64,000 nucleotides of DNA from Triticum aestivum (lineage: Eukaryota > Streptophyta > Magnoliopsida > Poales > Poaceae), in assembly GCF_018294505.1 (NCBI RefSeq), contig NC_057814.1, forward strand, positions 42,183,725 to 42,247,724. Direction: 5' to 3'. Every line of letters begins with the position of its first letter. The first letter of the stretch is position 1. Shown one piece after another: positions 11,409-21,151 of this stretch. The position numbers and the translations under genes were made by a program. The notes beneath the pieces are model-generated. The model saw nothing but the letters and a program-made list of their open reading frames with translations. It was not told the DNA's origin and did not search any database.

Positions 11409-14151
11409 CACTCATCATGAAATTTTTTAGTAGTCTGAATCCTAGCACTCCTACGAACTGCAGAATCGGGGTAAATTTTCCGTTTCCACTTACGCTTGGG
11501 TTTACTAGGTCCTGACTCCCGATCCTCATAATCGGGCTCAGCGGAAGAAACAACTGCATTATCTATGGGCATATCATCATCCTCAGACTCATGATTGGAT
11601 GCTGCTAGATCCACACACATATTATCGAGCACTCTAACCCCTAATGCATCAATCTCATTATCATTCATGGGTTTAACCGCTGCAAGATTACGAATAGTTT
11701 CTAAGGCACGCTCCGCCTCCAAATCTAACAAATCATTCACCGAATTGGAAATCTCACTATCTGTAGCCCCGAGTGAAACTCCTAATTGGTTTGCATTATT
11801 TATAATTTCCTCATTAGAAAAATGCAATAAAGAATTAGATATGTTGACGGACATACCAGTAGAGATCGCAGCATCATGAAGCTTGGCCGCCCTCATAGCG
11901 CACCTCTGCTGCATGTCATCAACCTCCGGAAGCTCCTGAATGCGAGCACTCATCCGCCTCCCCGTCGAGGCCGGGTCCGGGATCCCGCCAAAAGCAACGA
12001 CCTCCTCCCTAGTAACTCCTCGCGCTGAAACCCGCGAAGGGTCAACCAAGGATACCGGAGGAGGCGGCTGCGGGCTCCCATACCCCTCGGACAAGTGCCC
12101 CAATCCGAGACCCATAGCAACGGGTACACTGGGAGGAGGCTCGGATCTCCTGACCGCCGACGAGGAAGGAGGAGTCAGGGCGCCTGCCCCAAACCCCCCT
12201 CCCCCAACGCCACAAAAGGCGCGGGCGCCGCCACAGCCGAAGGAGATGCGGTCCTCCTGACCGCCGGCGAGGAAAGAGGAGTCAGGGCCGCCTGCCCCAA
12301 ACCCCCCTCCCCCAACGCCACAGAAGGCGCGGGCACCGCCACAACCGAAGGAGATGCGGTCCTCCTGACCGCCGGCGAGGAAGGAGGAGTCAGGGCCGCC
12401 TGCCCCAAACCCCCCTCCCCAACGCCCGCCACAGAAGGCGCGGCGGCCGCCGCCGCCACGCCCGAAGGAGAGAGAGCCGAGGCCGCCTGCCTCGGGCCTC
12501 CTCTCCCAGCACCTGCCGGTCCCGTCATGACTAGCGATGCCGATGTCGGGATAGTGAAGGGGGAAGTGGGAGCCGCCTGCCCCGACCCCCCTCCCCCACG
12601 CCCCACCTCAGCCGCAGCCGTTAGGGCCGAAACGTCGACCTCCAGTGGAGCAACCACCGACTCCCCGTCCCCGGAACCAACCAAAGTCCTCACCGACGAT
12701 GTCCGCAGCAAGCATCCAGCCAGTGCCCCACCGGCATCCTCGAACTCCAACAAAGGTAGTGACTGCTCAAACGCATCATCAGAATCTACCCGGTCACTCC
12801 AAAGTCTGGGAGGGGCAGAGGCTGGCTCAAAGGACCCGAACCGCAACGAAGTCATAGGCACCGATGGTGAAGGTGCCGGCTCAACCCCGGTTCCATCCCC
12901 GGTCTGAGCCACAGGACGAGAACCGTTAGTCCCCTCACGAGTCGACTCGTCAGTCGGTGCCCCCTCAGCTCCCGCACTGTCGTCCCCCTCGTGCATGTCA
13001 ACATCATTCTCAATCATTGCCTCAGCAGACAGGGCAGCGTCCTCAAACTCGATCTCAAGAGGAAACACCTCTCCTCTATAAGTCCAGTTAACCACGTCAG
13101 GCACGAACTCAATATCCAAAACGCTCACTAAGATGCGGGCCACTCCATGTGCACGAGTAAAGGCCATATCCACTTTCTCCGTCTTGCCAACCATAATGCC
13201 CATATTGGCCACGACTCGAATATCCTGCAAAGGCTTAGATGGAGCCCCCGAAAACCGCAACCAGACCTGTGTAAGCGGCTTTCCTTTAGGTTCCACCTGC
13301 TGCCACTCATGGAACTCCAGAATGCACCTAGTGCCAGGAACTCTGCATAAACCAAAACTCAACAGTCTCTGCAGATCGTCCACTGAAGGAAACTCCACCT
13401 TAAAAACCTTGGCCTCGAGAGGAACGAGCTCCCAATGGAAGTCCCCCGGTGCCAGTTCCTGAAGCCTCTGCACAATCTGAGCCTCCGAAACCTCACCCTG
13501 AGTAGCTTTGACAACCCCGGTGGTCAAGCTCAAAGTCTCCTCCGGAATCTCTCTCGCTGCCAGGGACTCAAAGAACATTAGCTCAGCACAATAAACTCCA
13601 TACACTGTCAAAGACGGAGCCTGGTCACGCAACAACGGGCAATCCCCCGAGGCATGTGTCGGCTTACCACAGGACTCACACAGCTCTGCCACGCATTCAG
13701 CAATGAAGTGGCCCTTCTCACCACAACGGTAGCAAAGCATCCTTTCCTTCTTACGCGCCCACTTGGACGCCCTCTCAGCATCAGACCTGTCGGTAACCTC
13801 AGTCACACTCCCAGTCGCCGGAACCTCAACATTGGCTAAAGCCGCTACCACCTCCATTGCCTGGGGAGGGAGCTCCGTGGAAGCGCAATCGGTCTCCAGT
13901 ACTGACTCCGCTTGGTCAACAACTGCCGAAGGCGGAGGCGGTCTGCGATGATACCTCCCGCGGCCACCGCCCCGACCACCGCGATGTCCACGATGACCCT
14001 CTCTCTGGTGGTGATCCGGACCGGAAGCACCCTCAACAAAATCTCCTGGAGGCCCGAGAAACGGTCTCTCAGCAGACCCGTCACTCTGCCAGGCATAACC
14101 ACGCCCCTCCCGTGGATGAGGAACCCCGGTGATGTCCATCGCCATACACAT
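11408..14151 (-). pseudogene. LINE ORF1: gag-like RNA-binding protein with two CCHC knuckles
   Basis: ORF1 starts at the ATG at 14151, after an in-frame upstream TAG. Its N-terminal region is rich in Arg, Gly and His. Two zinc knuckles follow, CYRCGEKGHFIAEC and CESCGKPTHASGDC, near residues 140-175, then a DUF4283-like stretch. The middle has a proline/alanine-rich 36-residue tandem repeat (108 bp, three units from 12183, with a fourth partial unit at 12116-12182). A single base is missing near 12180: the first unit reads CAGGGCGCCTG on the plus strand, where the next two read CAGGGCCGCCTG. This splits ORF1 into 658-codon and 235-codon frames. The stop TGA at 11410-11408 shares its A with the ORF2 start codon. 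Confidence 0.9.
12116..12440 (-). repeat. 108-bp tandem repeat within LINE ORF1
   Basis: Units begin at 12183, 12291 and 12399, exactly 108 bp apart, each opening CCTGCCCCAAACC on the plus strand, with partial units on both sides. 108 bp is 36 codons, so unit number can vary without breaking the frame. The encoded unit contains GEGGLGQAALTP. Confidence 0.92.
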
Positions 14152-14316
14152 CTAACCCATCGTCCCCCCATTGGCCTCGGGGCGGAGCACGGGAGTCTTT
14201 AGAACTAGAAATCTGCCTCGTCTGAGATGGTCCCGACCGGTTTTGGGCCGGCCGCGACGAAGTTAGGCGGAGGCGCGCCATGAGACTGACCTCTGCCAGT
14301 ACCAGAGCGGTACCAG

Positions 14317-14332
14317 AGCAGATAGATAGTGT
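14317..14332. repeat. 16-bp target-site duplication of the LINE, 5' side
   Basis: Identical to 7511-7526; marks the 5' boundary of the LINE at 14316. Confidence 0.95.
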
Positions 14333-15916
14333 GGAGCCGACCAGAGCGGTTGTACTTGGAAAATTTCTGTTTGGCCCATGGTTTCAGATGGAAAACTATT
14401 CTCAGTGAATACCTTGATTGACCATCGTCGGAGTTACGGCCCTTAGCCCACTGTGGTGTGCGCCGTGATCTCCTAGACATGGGCTGTGGATTCTGTGCTG
14501 GTTTTGGCGCTGATGCACTTTCTGCGGTCCCTTGTCCAGTAGAACTTGGTTCACTTAAAGATGGGTATTCGTTTAGAGGTAATTTGCCTTTGCTCAGCTT
14601 CTCGATCAGCTCCTGTTGAAAACAAAGGAACTTCAATCATTACTATTTTGAATCACCAATGGACATAACAGCACTCATATCCAACAGCCATTCTATCAAA
14701 ATCAGTTGTACTACATTTGTCTAGGTTCAGTTTGTTGTGAAACTTATTAATCAAGAATGAAGACAGCATTCTTAAAGACCACGTAAATTTCAGAACTGTG
14801 TTTATTTTGGTTCCAGCAAATGCTAATCACAGCATCGCATGAGATAATTATTGACTGCATAAAGCATGCTGAATTAAACAGATAAGAAGATATTTCATAA
14901 AGAAAAGGGAACTTTAGGAGTAGTATTATTACTGTCACATGCCTCTATGAGTGGGAGAAAACATGATAACGCGCAGCCTTCCTCACCATCCTGCCGTTCT
15001 GTCCTAACACCAGTATTCTTTTTCTGGTGTGAAAATTACAATCATGTTAGTTTAAGGGAAGAAAGAAGAAGTTTTAGCTTGAATCATGACTTCACCTTTT
15101 GGGCATCAAATTTGAGAGAGAAACCGCCAGCTCGTGCTGCCTTTTTGGCATCTGAACCAACCAAGTATCTCAAGCAGTTTATTACCTTCATATCATCTGA
15201 TGGCAGTTTCGCTAGCTGCAAAGTCAATAAAGTAGCTCATCATATCACATAGACATGAATAACCCAAATTGTAAATCCAAATTTTGTCACAGTAACCATT
15301 AGCTTAGATGACATCTACCATACTCAAGCTCAATTGGGCAGAGCATTTAGGATCATCTCAAACTGGTTTATTGGTTTTTCCGTACGTAGCAAAATAACAT
15401 CGTGTATAAGCTGGGTTATTGGTTTTTCCGTAGGTAGCCAAATAAGATGGCTTATGAGTTTATTTGGTTCATGGCGAGACTGTAATTTGACATCTATGGG
15501 AGTTGGCCTGCTGGCCTTTCCTTTTTTCTTCTTGTCTTTCTTAATGAAATACACGCAGCTCTCCTTCGTCTTTCAAAATTATTATGTCAATCATAAGCCA
15601 GAACTCAAGCAATACAAAATTTGATGTGGAGTACCTGCATCAACTTGTCCCCTTTGTCACCTTCAAACTTGTCAGGACATACAATTGCATAAATAATCAA
15701 CAATCTCAACTTGTTTTCTTCACTCAAATTCTAGGCAATAGAACAAACATGTCAAACCAAGCATGACCGTCTACTGATAAAGCCAAGCATAACACATTAC
15801 AAACCTGCTTTGACCTGAGCATATTGATCACCTCCTTTGCTCCTGCATCTCCAAAAAACGCTCCAATTGACCAAGGTCACGCAGCCCGTACTCCCTGATG
15901 CACCCGTTGATTTTTC
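14317..15916 (-). pseudogene. Sec1/Munc18 (KEULE-like) gene remnant, at least five exons
   Basis: Sec1/Munc18 proteins bind syntaxins in membrane fusion; KEULE acts in plant cytokinesis. Exons on the minus strand with canonical or near-canonical splice sites: 15805-15916 (GKINGCIREYGLRDLGQLE), 15635-15730 ([20 protein letters not shown]), 15096-15215 ([20 protein letters not shown]), 14943-15023 (KKNTGVRTERQDGEEG) and 14612 leftward ([20 protein letters not shown], then [19 protein letters not shown]). This order matches the C-terminal half of plant KEULE/SEC1. It is broken: exon 15805-15916 has lost bases after GQLE, which shifts the frame; the intron after 14943 starts GC rather than GT; the last exon drifts out of frame after NSDDG and is split by the LINE. 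All exons upstream of 15916 are absent. Family assignment is from remembered motifs. Confidence 0.88.
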
Positions 15917-16208
15917 CTGAAATCTGAGCAACAGCAGAAGTGCTTAAGTACTTATAGTGCTTTAAAGTTAGAAATCAAGCTTATTAGAAGATATATTTGA
16001 CGACATAAGGCATATGACTTAAAGGCTGAAGATGTGAGTACATATAAAGGTGATAGGTGTTTTTAAACAACAGCTACATGTTTTGAACTAGATGTGTTCA
16101 GTAAACTCTTATATACTTTGTACTGCCTCTGTAAACTAATATTAGTTTACGGAGGGAGTAATAAATATTGGTACTGACGGAGGCTGTAGGGTTACTTTAC
16201 ACGCTAGA
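15917..16208. other. Short spacer ending in a MITE remnant
   Basis: AT-rich sequence upstream of the first legible KEULE-like exon. No coding exon is recognisable apart from the palindromic MITE remnant at 16123-16158. Confidence 0.5.
16123..16158. mobile_element. Minimal Stowaway remnant, 36-bp hairpin
   Basis: Two 18-base arms, CTGCCTCTGTAAACTAAT and ATTAGTTTACGGAGGGAG, abut with no loop and pair at 16 of 18 positions. TA dinucleotides flank both sides, as for Stowaway/Mariner insertions. The arms match the CTCCCTCCGTAAACTAAT ends of common wheat Stowaway MITEs, so the interior appears to be deleted. Confidence 0.75.
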
Positions 16209-16380
16209 TTGAATATACTACACAATGGATCTAAGTCCCCCGCCAAACCTAACACCATCCCGGCCTTCCTCTCCGGTCTCGGCCTCTCTGGTGCGAACGT
16301 CGCCACCGTCGTTGCCAAAGACTCGCGATTCCTATGCGCCAACGTGGAGAAAACCCTGGCCCCCGTCGCCGCCCCAGTTT
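16209..16380 (+). pseudogene. mTERF gene fragment
   Basis: The plus strand encodes TIPAFLSGLGLSGANVATVV followed by AKDSRFLCANVEKTLAPVAA, about 45 residues that fit one N-terminal mTERF repeat of plant organellar transcription factors (a hydrophobic helix pair with D-x-R-x-L-C). The frame is open on either side but similarity stops near 16375, where AT-rich sequence follows. Full mTERF proteins run to several hundred residues, so this is a small captured or relict piece, in the opposite orientation to the KEULE-like exons. The family call is from pattern memory. Confidence 0.7.
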
Positions 16381-16388
16381 TTTCTAAG

Positions 16389-16466
16389 TCCACAACATTC
16401 AAAATAATCATAGGAAGTATCACAATTCATCCATGAATAACATACAAATATCCCTAGTATAACAAT
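16389..16466. repeat. Dispersed repeat shared with 27093-27170
   Basis: About 78 bases, including AATTCATCCATGAATAACAT and CAAATATCCCTAGTA, recur with a few changes at 27093-27170. Both copies lie next to a broken coding-like region on the minus strand, so they may be 3' UTR of the same transposon-associated gene family. Confidence 0.7.
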
Positions 16467-16726
16467 AGTTCAAATGTAAATATTACATCTGAGATAAATG
16501 GATGTTCGACAAGTTTTTCGAATTCATCGATCCCAATTTCAGTAATACTCGAGTTAGAATCGACATAGGTTGTCCCACACATACCGTGCTTTATCCAACA
16601 ATGTATGTGCGTGAATGGACTACCCTCGGTCCTATAGTATAGCACGACAACGCGTTCAGGCTATACATTGTGTAGAGCAATTATGAGTGAAATGAATATG
16701 TAGAGCGTCAAGAAGCAAAACTTACG

Positions 16727-17010
16727 ATTTCGATTTGGTTGACGAGCCCAATGGCCACGTTGTCTCCATTTGGTGAATCACACTGCAAAACTTCATGGTG
16801 TTGCAGATGATGTATCATCGATGCCATTGTGACTTCACATTGCGTTCGTGGATGACGTGCATTACATAGGGCGTGGAGTTCTTTTGCTTAGGAAACGAAG
16901 CATGCATGCACTGTCAAAAGGTCGAGCCCCTTTGCCTCATGCCTATGAAGTCTGCAGATACGACCAACCACACATCACACAACAACTCATCCTCGATCAT
17001 AGAGTAGCCG
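16727..17010 (-). pseudogene. Trihelix/NAM-associated-type gene fragment
   Basis: The minus strand reads IEDELLCDVWLVVSADFIG, then stop, then QCMHASFPKQKNSTPYVMHV, IHERNVKSQWHR, stop, YIICNTMKFCSVIHQ. This pattern (E-D-E-x-L-x-x-x-W-L near the start, an F-W position, then N-x-K-S-x-x-H-R-W) resembles the Myb/trihelix domain found in grass proteins related to Harbinger ORF1 and annotated as NAM-associated. Both stops are TGA where the family has Trp (TGG), so each is a single G-to-A change. It is a one-exon relic with no intact start or end. Confidence 0.65.
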
Positions 17011-18400
17011 CCATTGAATTACTCTAGGAAACAACAAAAAGTTCAAAAAAAGGGTCAATGACATTTGACTAAACACCTACTGGGCGTGATGTCCGCAACC
17101 TAGTTGCGGAGGGATCTTGGGTGGACAATGTCGTAGTCCAAGGCGAGCAGGTGCATGGGTGGGGGTGTGGACGTCTAAGGATACCTGGGTGGCAGCTGAA
17201 GAGGTACAACGACACGTCATACGAGGAGGGTGCAGATGTAAAGCAAGGAGAGGAACAGGGCGGAGTGAAAGAAAAGTGGGCTGGGAGGGGGATTTGAGTG
17301 GGCGAGGGGTGTCAGAGTCCTACGTGGTGATGGTCCGAACTCCCGTAAAGCCCCCTCCTCCCTGCCCTTGTTTGCTTTCGGTTTGCGAGAAAATGCACAG
17401 TCGGACAGGGCAACGGATCGATGGGTACCACATTGGATGACAAAATTGAATCCGGACCGCTCGATTTGGATGTTTGCGAGCTCTTTGAGGGTCCGCGTGG
17501 AGATTGCCTTAGCTCCAACAGGTTGTCATCTCGTCAACAAGGGATCTATCTACACAAGAAGCAGTCGAGATTCTGGCCGTTCATGGATCCACCGACAAGC
17601 AGTAACTCAGGTCGTCATTCCTCAGGTTTGTCATCATGCTCTGTGAGGCCGGACGCGATCCGTGCAGATGTAGCTGCAGCACATAAATGGCATCTGGTGG
17701 AGCTTGACAAAAATAACTAGGGAGGAGAAAGACAAATCATCAATGTTTGGGGGTGGGATCAATGTTTGGGGTGGGAGGGGGGGCACGGCCCCCAGCCATG
17801 CATCATTTTGTGAAGGAAAACTTTTAGGAAGGACTTTGGCCCGAGGTGTACATAGCTCCGCGAGTGCCCACTCCAAATATATCAAGGAAATCGAAGATTT
17901 TGAGAAACTCAAGGATCCAAAGATTGAGAGGGAGAGCCCAGAGACAGCCGTCATGAATGTGTATTGCATCCTTGAGGCGGCAAATTGCAAGTACTAGCTA
18001 GCCAAAAGAGCTACGCCCTCCCTCAAGTTGTGCTAGATGCATGAGCTGAGGTGATGCTCCTAGTTTAATATATTGCCTAAATTCTAAAAAGTGCAGTTGC
18101 ACTTTTTAGAGCTCCCGAGCACACACCCTTCGGCGCCGTCCAATTAAATCGGACCAGGCAGGAGGGAACGCCCACGAGGCCCTGGCCCACTCCTTCTCGT
18201 CCACCACCCACTCCCCGTCCCCTCACTCTTTGTCCCCTCCTTCCTCCTTCGGTCCTGCCTCAACCCCAGAAGCATCCACCTTTGCCGCCGCATCGTCGGG
18301 GACTCGAGCCACCACACCCTGCTAGCCACTCCATCCTACCTCCACCGACCTGTCCCGGCCTCCTCCATTATCAACCGCCGCCGGGCCACCCGGACCAGAG
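17011..18400. other. Gene-poor stretch with one unassigned plus-strand frame
   Basis: The frame at 17704-17997 (97 codons, ending HSKYIKEIEDFEKLKDPK and then ILEAANCKY) looks amino-acid-like, but I recognise no family. A perfect small hairpin (AAAAAGTGCA paired with TGCACTTTTT) lies at 18087-18108. 18110-18400 is C-rich, like a transposon 5' leader. Nothing else can be supported. Confidence 0.4.
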
Positions 18401-18429
18401 CAGCCAGTAGATGATATTTGTTATCTGTG

Positions 18430-21075
18430 TCGATGATATTTTTTGGTGCACCCAGCCCTATGAACAGCTCTATATGTGAACCTTTTTATTATCTCCATGC
18501 ATATGAATTGCATGTTCTGTGTAATGCGACTTGCCCTGGAACCTGTGTATCAGGGACGCAGTACCAGTTCCACCATGTGTCCCTCTTTGTGTTTTTATAG
18601 TTTTTTGCAGGACAATTCTCAAAAAAAGGGAGTTTACAGTTAAGAAACTTCATCATGTGCTCCCAGGTCACCTACTGGACTTGCCTGGAATTAGTATGAA
18701 TTTTGCCTAAATTGTTTTGCTAAATTGCGCATTAGCTGGTTGTCAAAGTTGTCTCTAATTATTAGAGTAAGCATACTGATTGAAGTTACAACACAATCTG
18801 CATCATCATACCTTTGTAGGCAATTTGTAGAAATAGTCGTGCAACTTAGCTGGTTGTCAACTTAAAATTGCGCGCTAGCTGGTTGTGAGCTTATAATTTG
18901 TAGAAATAGTTGTGTTTTTTTAACATCAGGCAATTTTTGGTAGGGCTCGAGATGGAAGTTGCCCCGCACAAAGGGGCACGAGTTGCTGCATACGCGTTTC
19001 TCTTGTAATTTGAGGAACTACTAGGCAGAGGACACGACTGGAGCGCCTCTGACAAGTGCCAAAATTTGCCCAACATATGAGACTGAAGCTGCTACAGATG
19101 CTTGGTGCGAGTTGCCCAAGGATGTTTTTAACTTGCCTAACCATCGCCTTGTAGTTGCCTCAAAATAATGCAAACTTGCCATCTCTTTTCATTTATATAC
19201 TTATTAGACAATAGATTGTTGCTATCTCGATACACGTTACAGATGCTTTTCATTATATACTCAGATGATAGACTTGCCCAACATCTGGAAGTCCATACAT
19301 GCCTAAAAACCTCGGTACTTGCCTATAGTTTTTTCCAGTGAAGACGGTAAAACTAGCGCGCACTAAGAAAAACATACTCCCTTGAAAGGAAAACAGTGAT
19401 GTACAAACATATGGATATAGAAATGTAGAGGTATAGAACAAGCATAGGAAGAAAAAAGAACAAGCATTAATGGTTGCTAGATATCAGAGGGTCTAGTTCC
19501 TGTTCTGTGAAACGAGTTATTTGCCAGACCTCTGTCCTATCATGGAGTATGGCATTTTCTGTGTCTTGTCCATTTTTCATCTTGGCTAACCATTGCTTTG
19601 TAGCTGCCTCAAAATGATGCAAAACTTGCCTTTTTTTCATTTATATACTCAATGATATATTGTTTAATTGCTGCAGGGGGGCCTCCATCTTTACAGAACA
19701 TGATATAAGGGGTTAGGCAACTCCACGCATCTAGACCAGGCAATTGATACACACAGATCAAGCAACTTAATACAATTGAAGTCAAATACTTGTTTTTCCC
19801 ACTATTCTGATACTTTCAGAAAACGTACACCATCAAGGTTAGGCAACTCCACACAGCTAGACTAGGCAATTGGTACTCACAAATCAAGCAACTTCAAGAA
19901 ACTGAAGTGAATCAAATATTCAAAAAGTAGAGAAAAGTCGGGTAAGTGACATCTTAGGCACACATTTTAGGGGTGATAAGAAGGGGGATTGGGCGGCAGA
20001 CAATTTATGTATGTGGAAACACAAAACTCACATATTTTTGTCTAAACAACAGGCAAGTCACACATAAAACTCTAGCAAGTCCCCCACGGTTTCTAGCAAG
20101 TCACATACAGGACCATTGTAGCTTTGTTTGTTACGCAAACCATGGCGAACCCCTTTGTTTTTCCTTTTTTTAGGACCCACCTAAGAAAAATCTCAAAGCT
20201 ATCCAAGGAATGCCCAAGTAAGAAACCTCCACCAGCTACTCTCAGATAATCTTCATACCCTTCCCTTGGAAATTAGTTGCTTACTATCTAGACAGAAATC
20301 AATTGTGTGTGATTACTTATTGCACTAAACTTGCTTAAGAAAACCTCGGCACTTACCTACAGTTTCTTTTCAATGATGACCGTGAAACTGAAGAAGAGCC
20401 TAGTATATCAATGATTGGCAGGAAATCTGTTGCTCACTACCAGTGTGCATGAGCACGTAGTTGCTTAATGGCAGAACTGGAGTTGCTTAAAACAACCCAC
20501 CTAGATGTTTGCTGCTTTTAATTTAAAATTTTACCACATACATTGTACAAAGCAAACTAAACTCATAAGATATACATGAGTTGCTTACCCTTTTTCCACC
20601 CTTTTTTTATTTGCTTAAAAGTGCCCCAGTAGTTGCCCACACTTTTTTCCACGTCTTTTTAGTTCTAGCATGCATGAGCACACATGAGTTGCTTGCTCTT
20701 AACATGATCTTTTGCTTAAAACAAAGCCTAGAAGTTGTTGCTTCTTGTTTTGTTTTTCAATACACCCTTTTCTAGCCCAAAAGCAACCTAAAAACACAAC
20801 AACTGTCAAGAGTTGTGGTTCATGTCCTGCCAAGAGTTTCTTGGTGTCAATACCTGATTTGCCTATCAAATCCGCTATAGTTGCTCACTTTCTGTTTTTT
20901 TTTCAACGGGCGCAGCACAACAACCATACTAGTTGCTCATGGATCTGGGAAAACGAAAGAGAACACTGGGAGGAAGAAGGTGCAATCAGATTTTAAAAAA
21001 CAAGGTGATAAAATCACACCTCCTATCTCTTCTTACTTTGGCTCTATATTGGTAGATTCTTTTTTCAGTTTTTAA
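18430..21075. repeat. Field of degenerate TTGCC / TTGCTTA words
   Basis: Words such as ACTTGCCTA, GTTGCCTCAAAA, ACTTGCCCAACAT, TTGCTTAAAA and the inverse TTAGGCAACTCCAC recur dozens of times over 2.6 kb. They are spaced irregularly and occur on both strands; near 19.7-19.9 kb a unit of about 130 bp (GGTTAGGCAACTCCAC, then AGGCAATTG, then AAGCAACTT) appears twice. Clustered short motifs like this resemble the subterminal repeats of plant DNA transposons such as CACTA. No termini were found, so the superfamily is undetermined. Confidence 0.55.
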
Positions 21076-21146
21076 GCTTCAATGGGGCAGCCATTGCAGG
21101 GTCCTTTCGATTTTTGGGGAGAAGAAGAAGATGAGCGTGGGGGTGG

Positions 21147-21151
21147 GTAAG
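21147..21151. repeat. Target-site duplication of the solo LTR, left
   Basis: GTAAG, identical to 24823-24827. Confidence 0.85.

Larger units (their letters stand above)
7527..14316 (-). mobile_element. Full-length LINE (non-LTR retrotransposon)
   Basis: The element is 6,790 bp, transcribed on the minus strand and flanked by perfect 16-bp target-site duplications. From 5' (right) to 3' (left) it has a short leader, ORF1 with two zinc knuckles, ORF2 with endonuclease, reverse transcriptase and a C-terminal zinc-finger-like domain, and a short 3' UTR. The 3' UTR ends in the motif GATGCAGAGGCCGGGGA followed by a short A-rich tail (T-rich on the plus strand, 7527-7540). The same tail motif occurs in a tiny insertion at 46547-46604. 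Only one frameshift in ORF1 and one frameshift plus one stop in ORF2 are apparent, so it is a recent but inactive copy. Confidence 0.95.

Noticed and set aside
12095..12907. Plus-strand 270-codon frame opposite LINE ORF1
   Set aside because: It is the reverse complement of the proline-rich ORF1 repeat; GC bias keeps it open. ORF1 on the minus strand has zinc knuckles and is the real frame.
18087..18108. Small hairpin as a possible Helitron 3' end
   Set aside because: The stem is AT-rich and no CTAG/CTRR terminus follows within the expected 10-12 bases.
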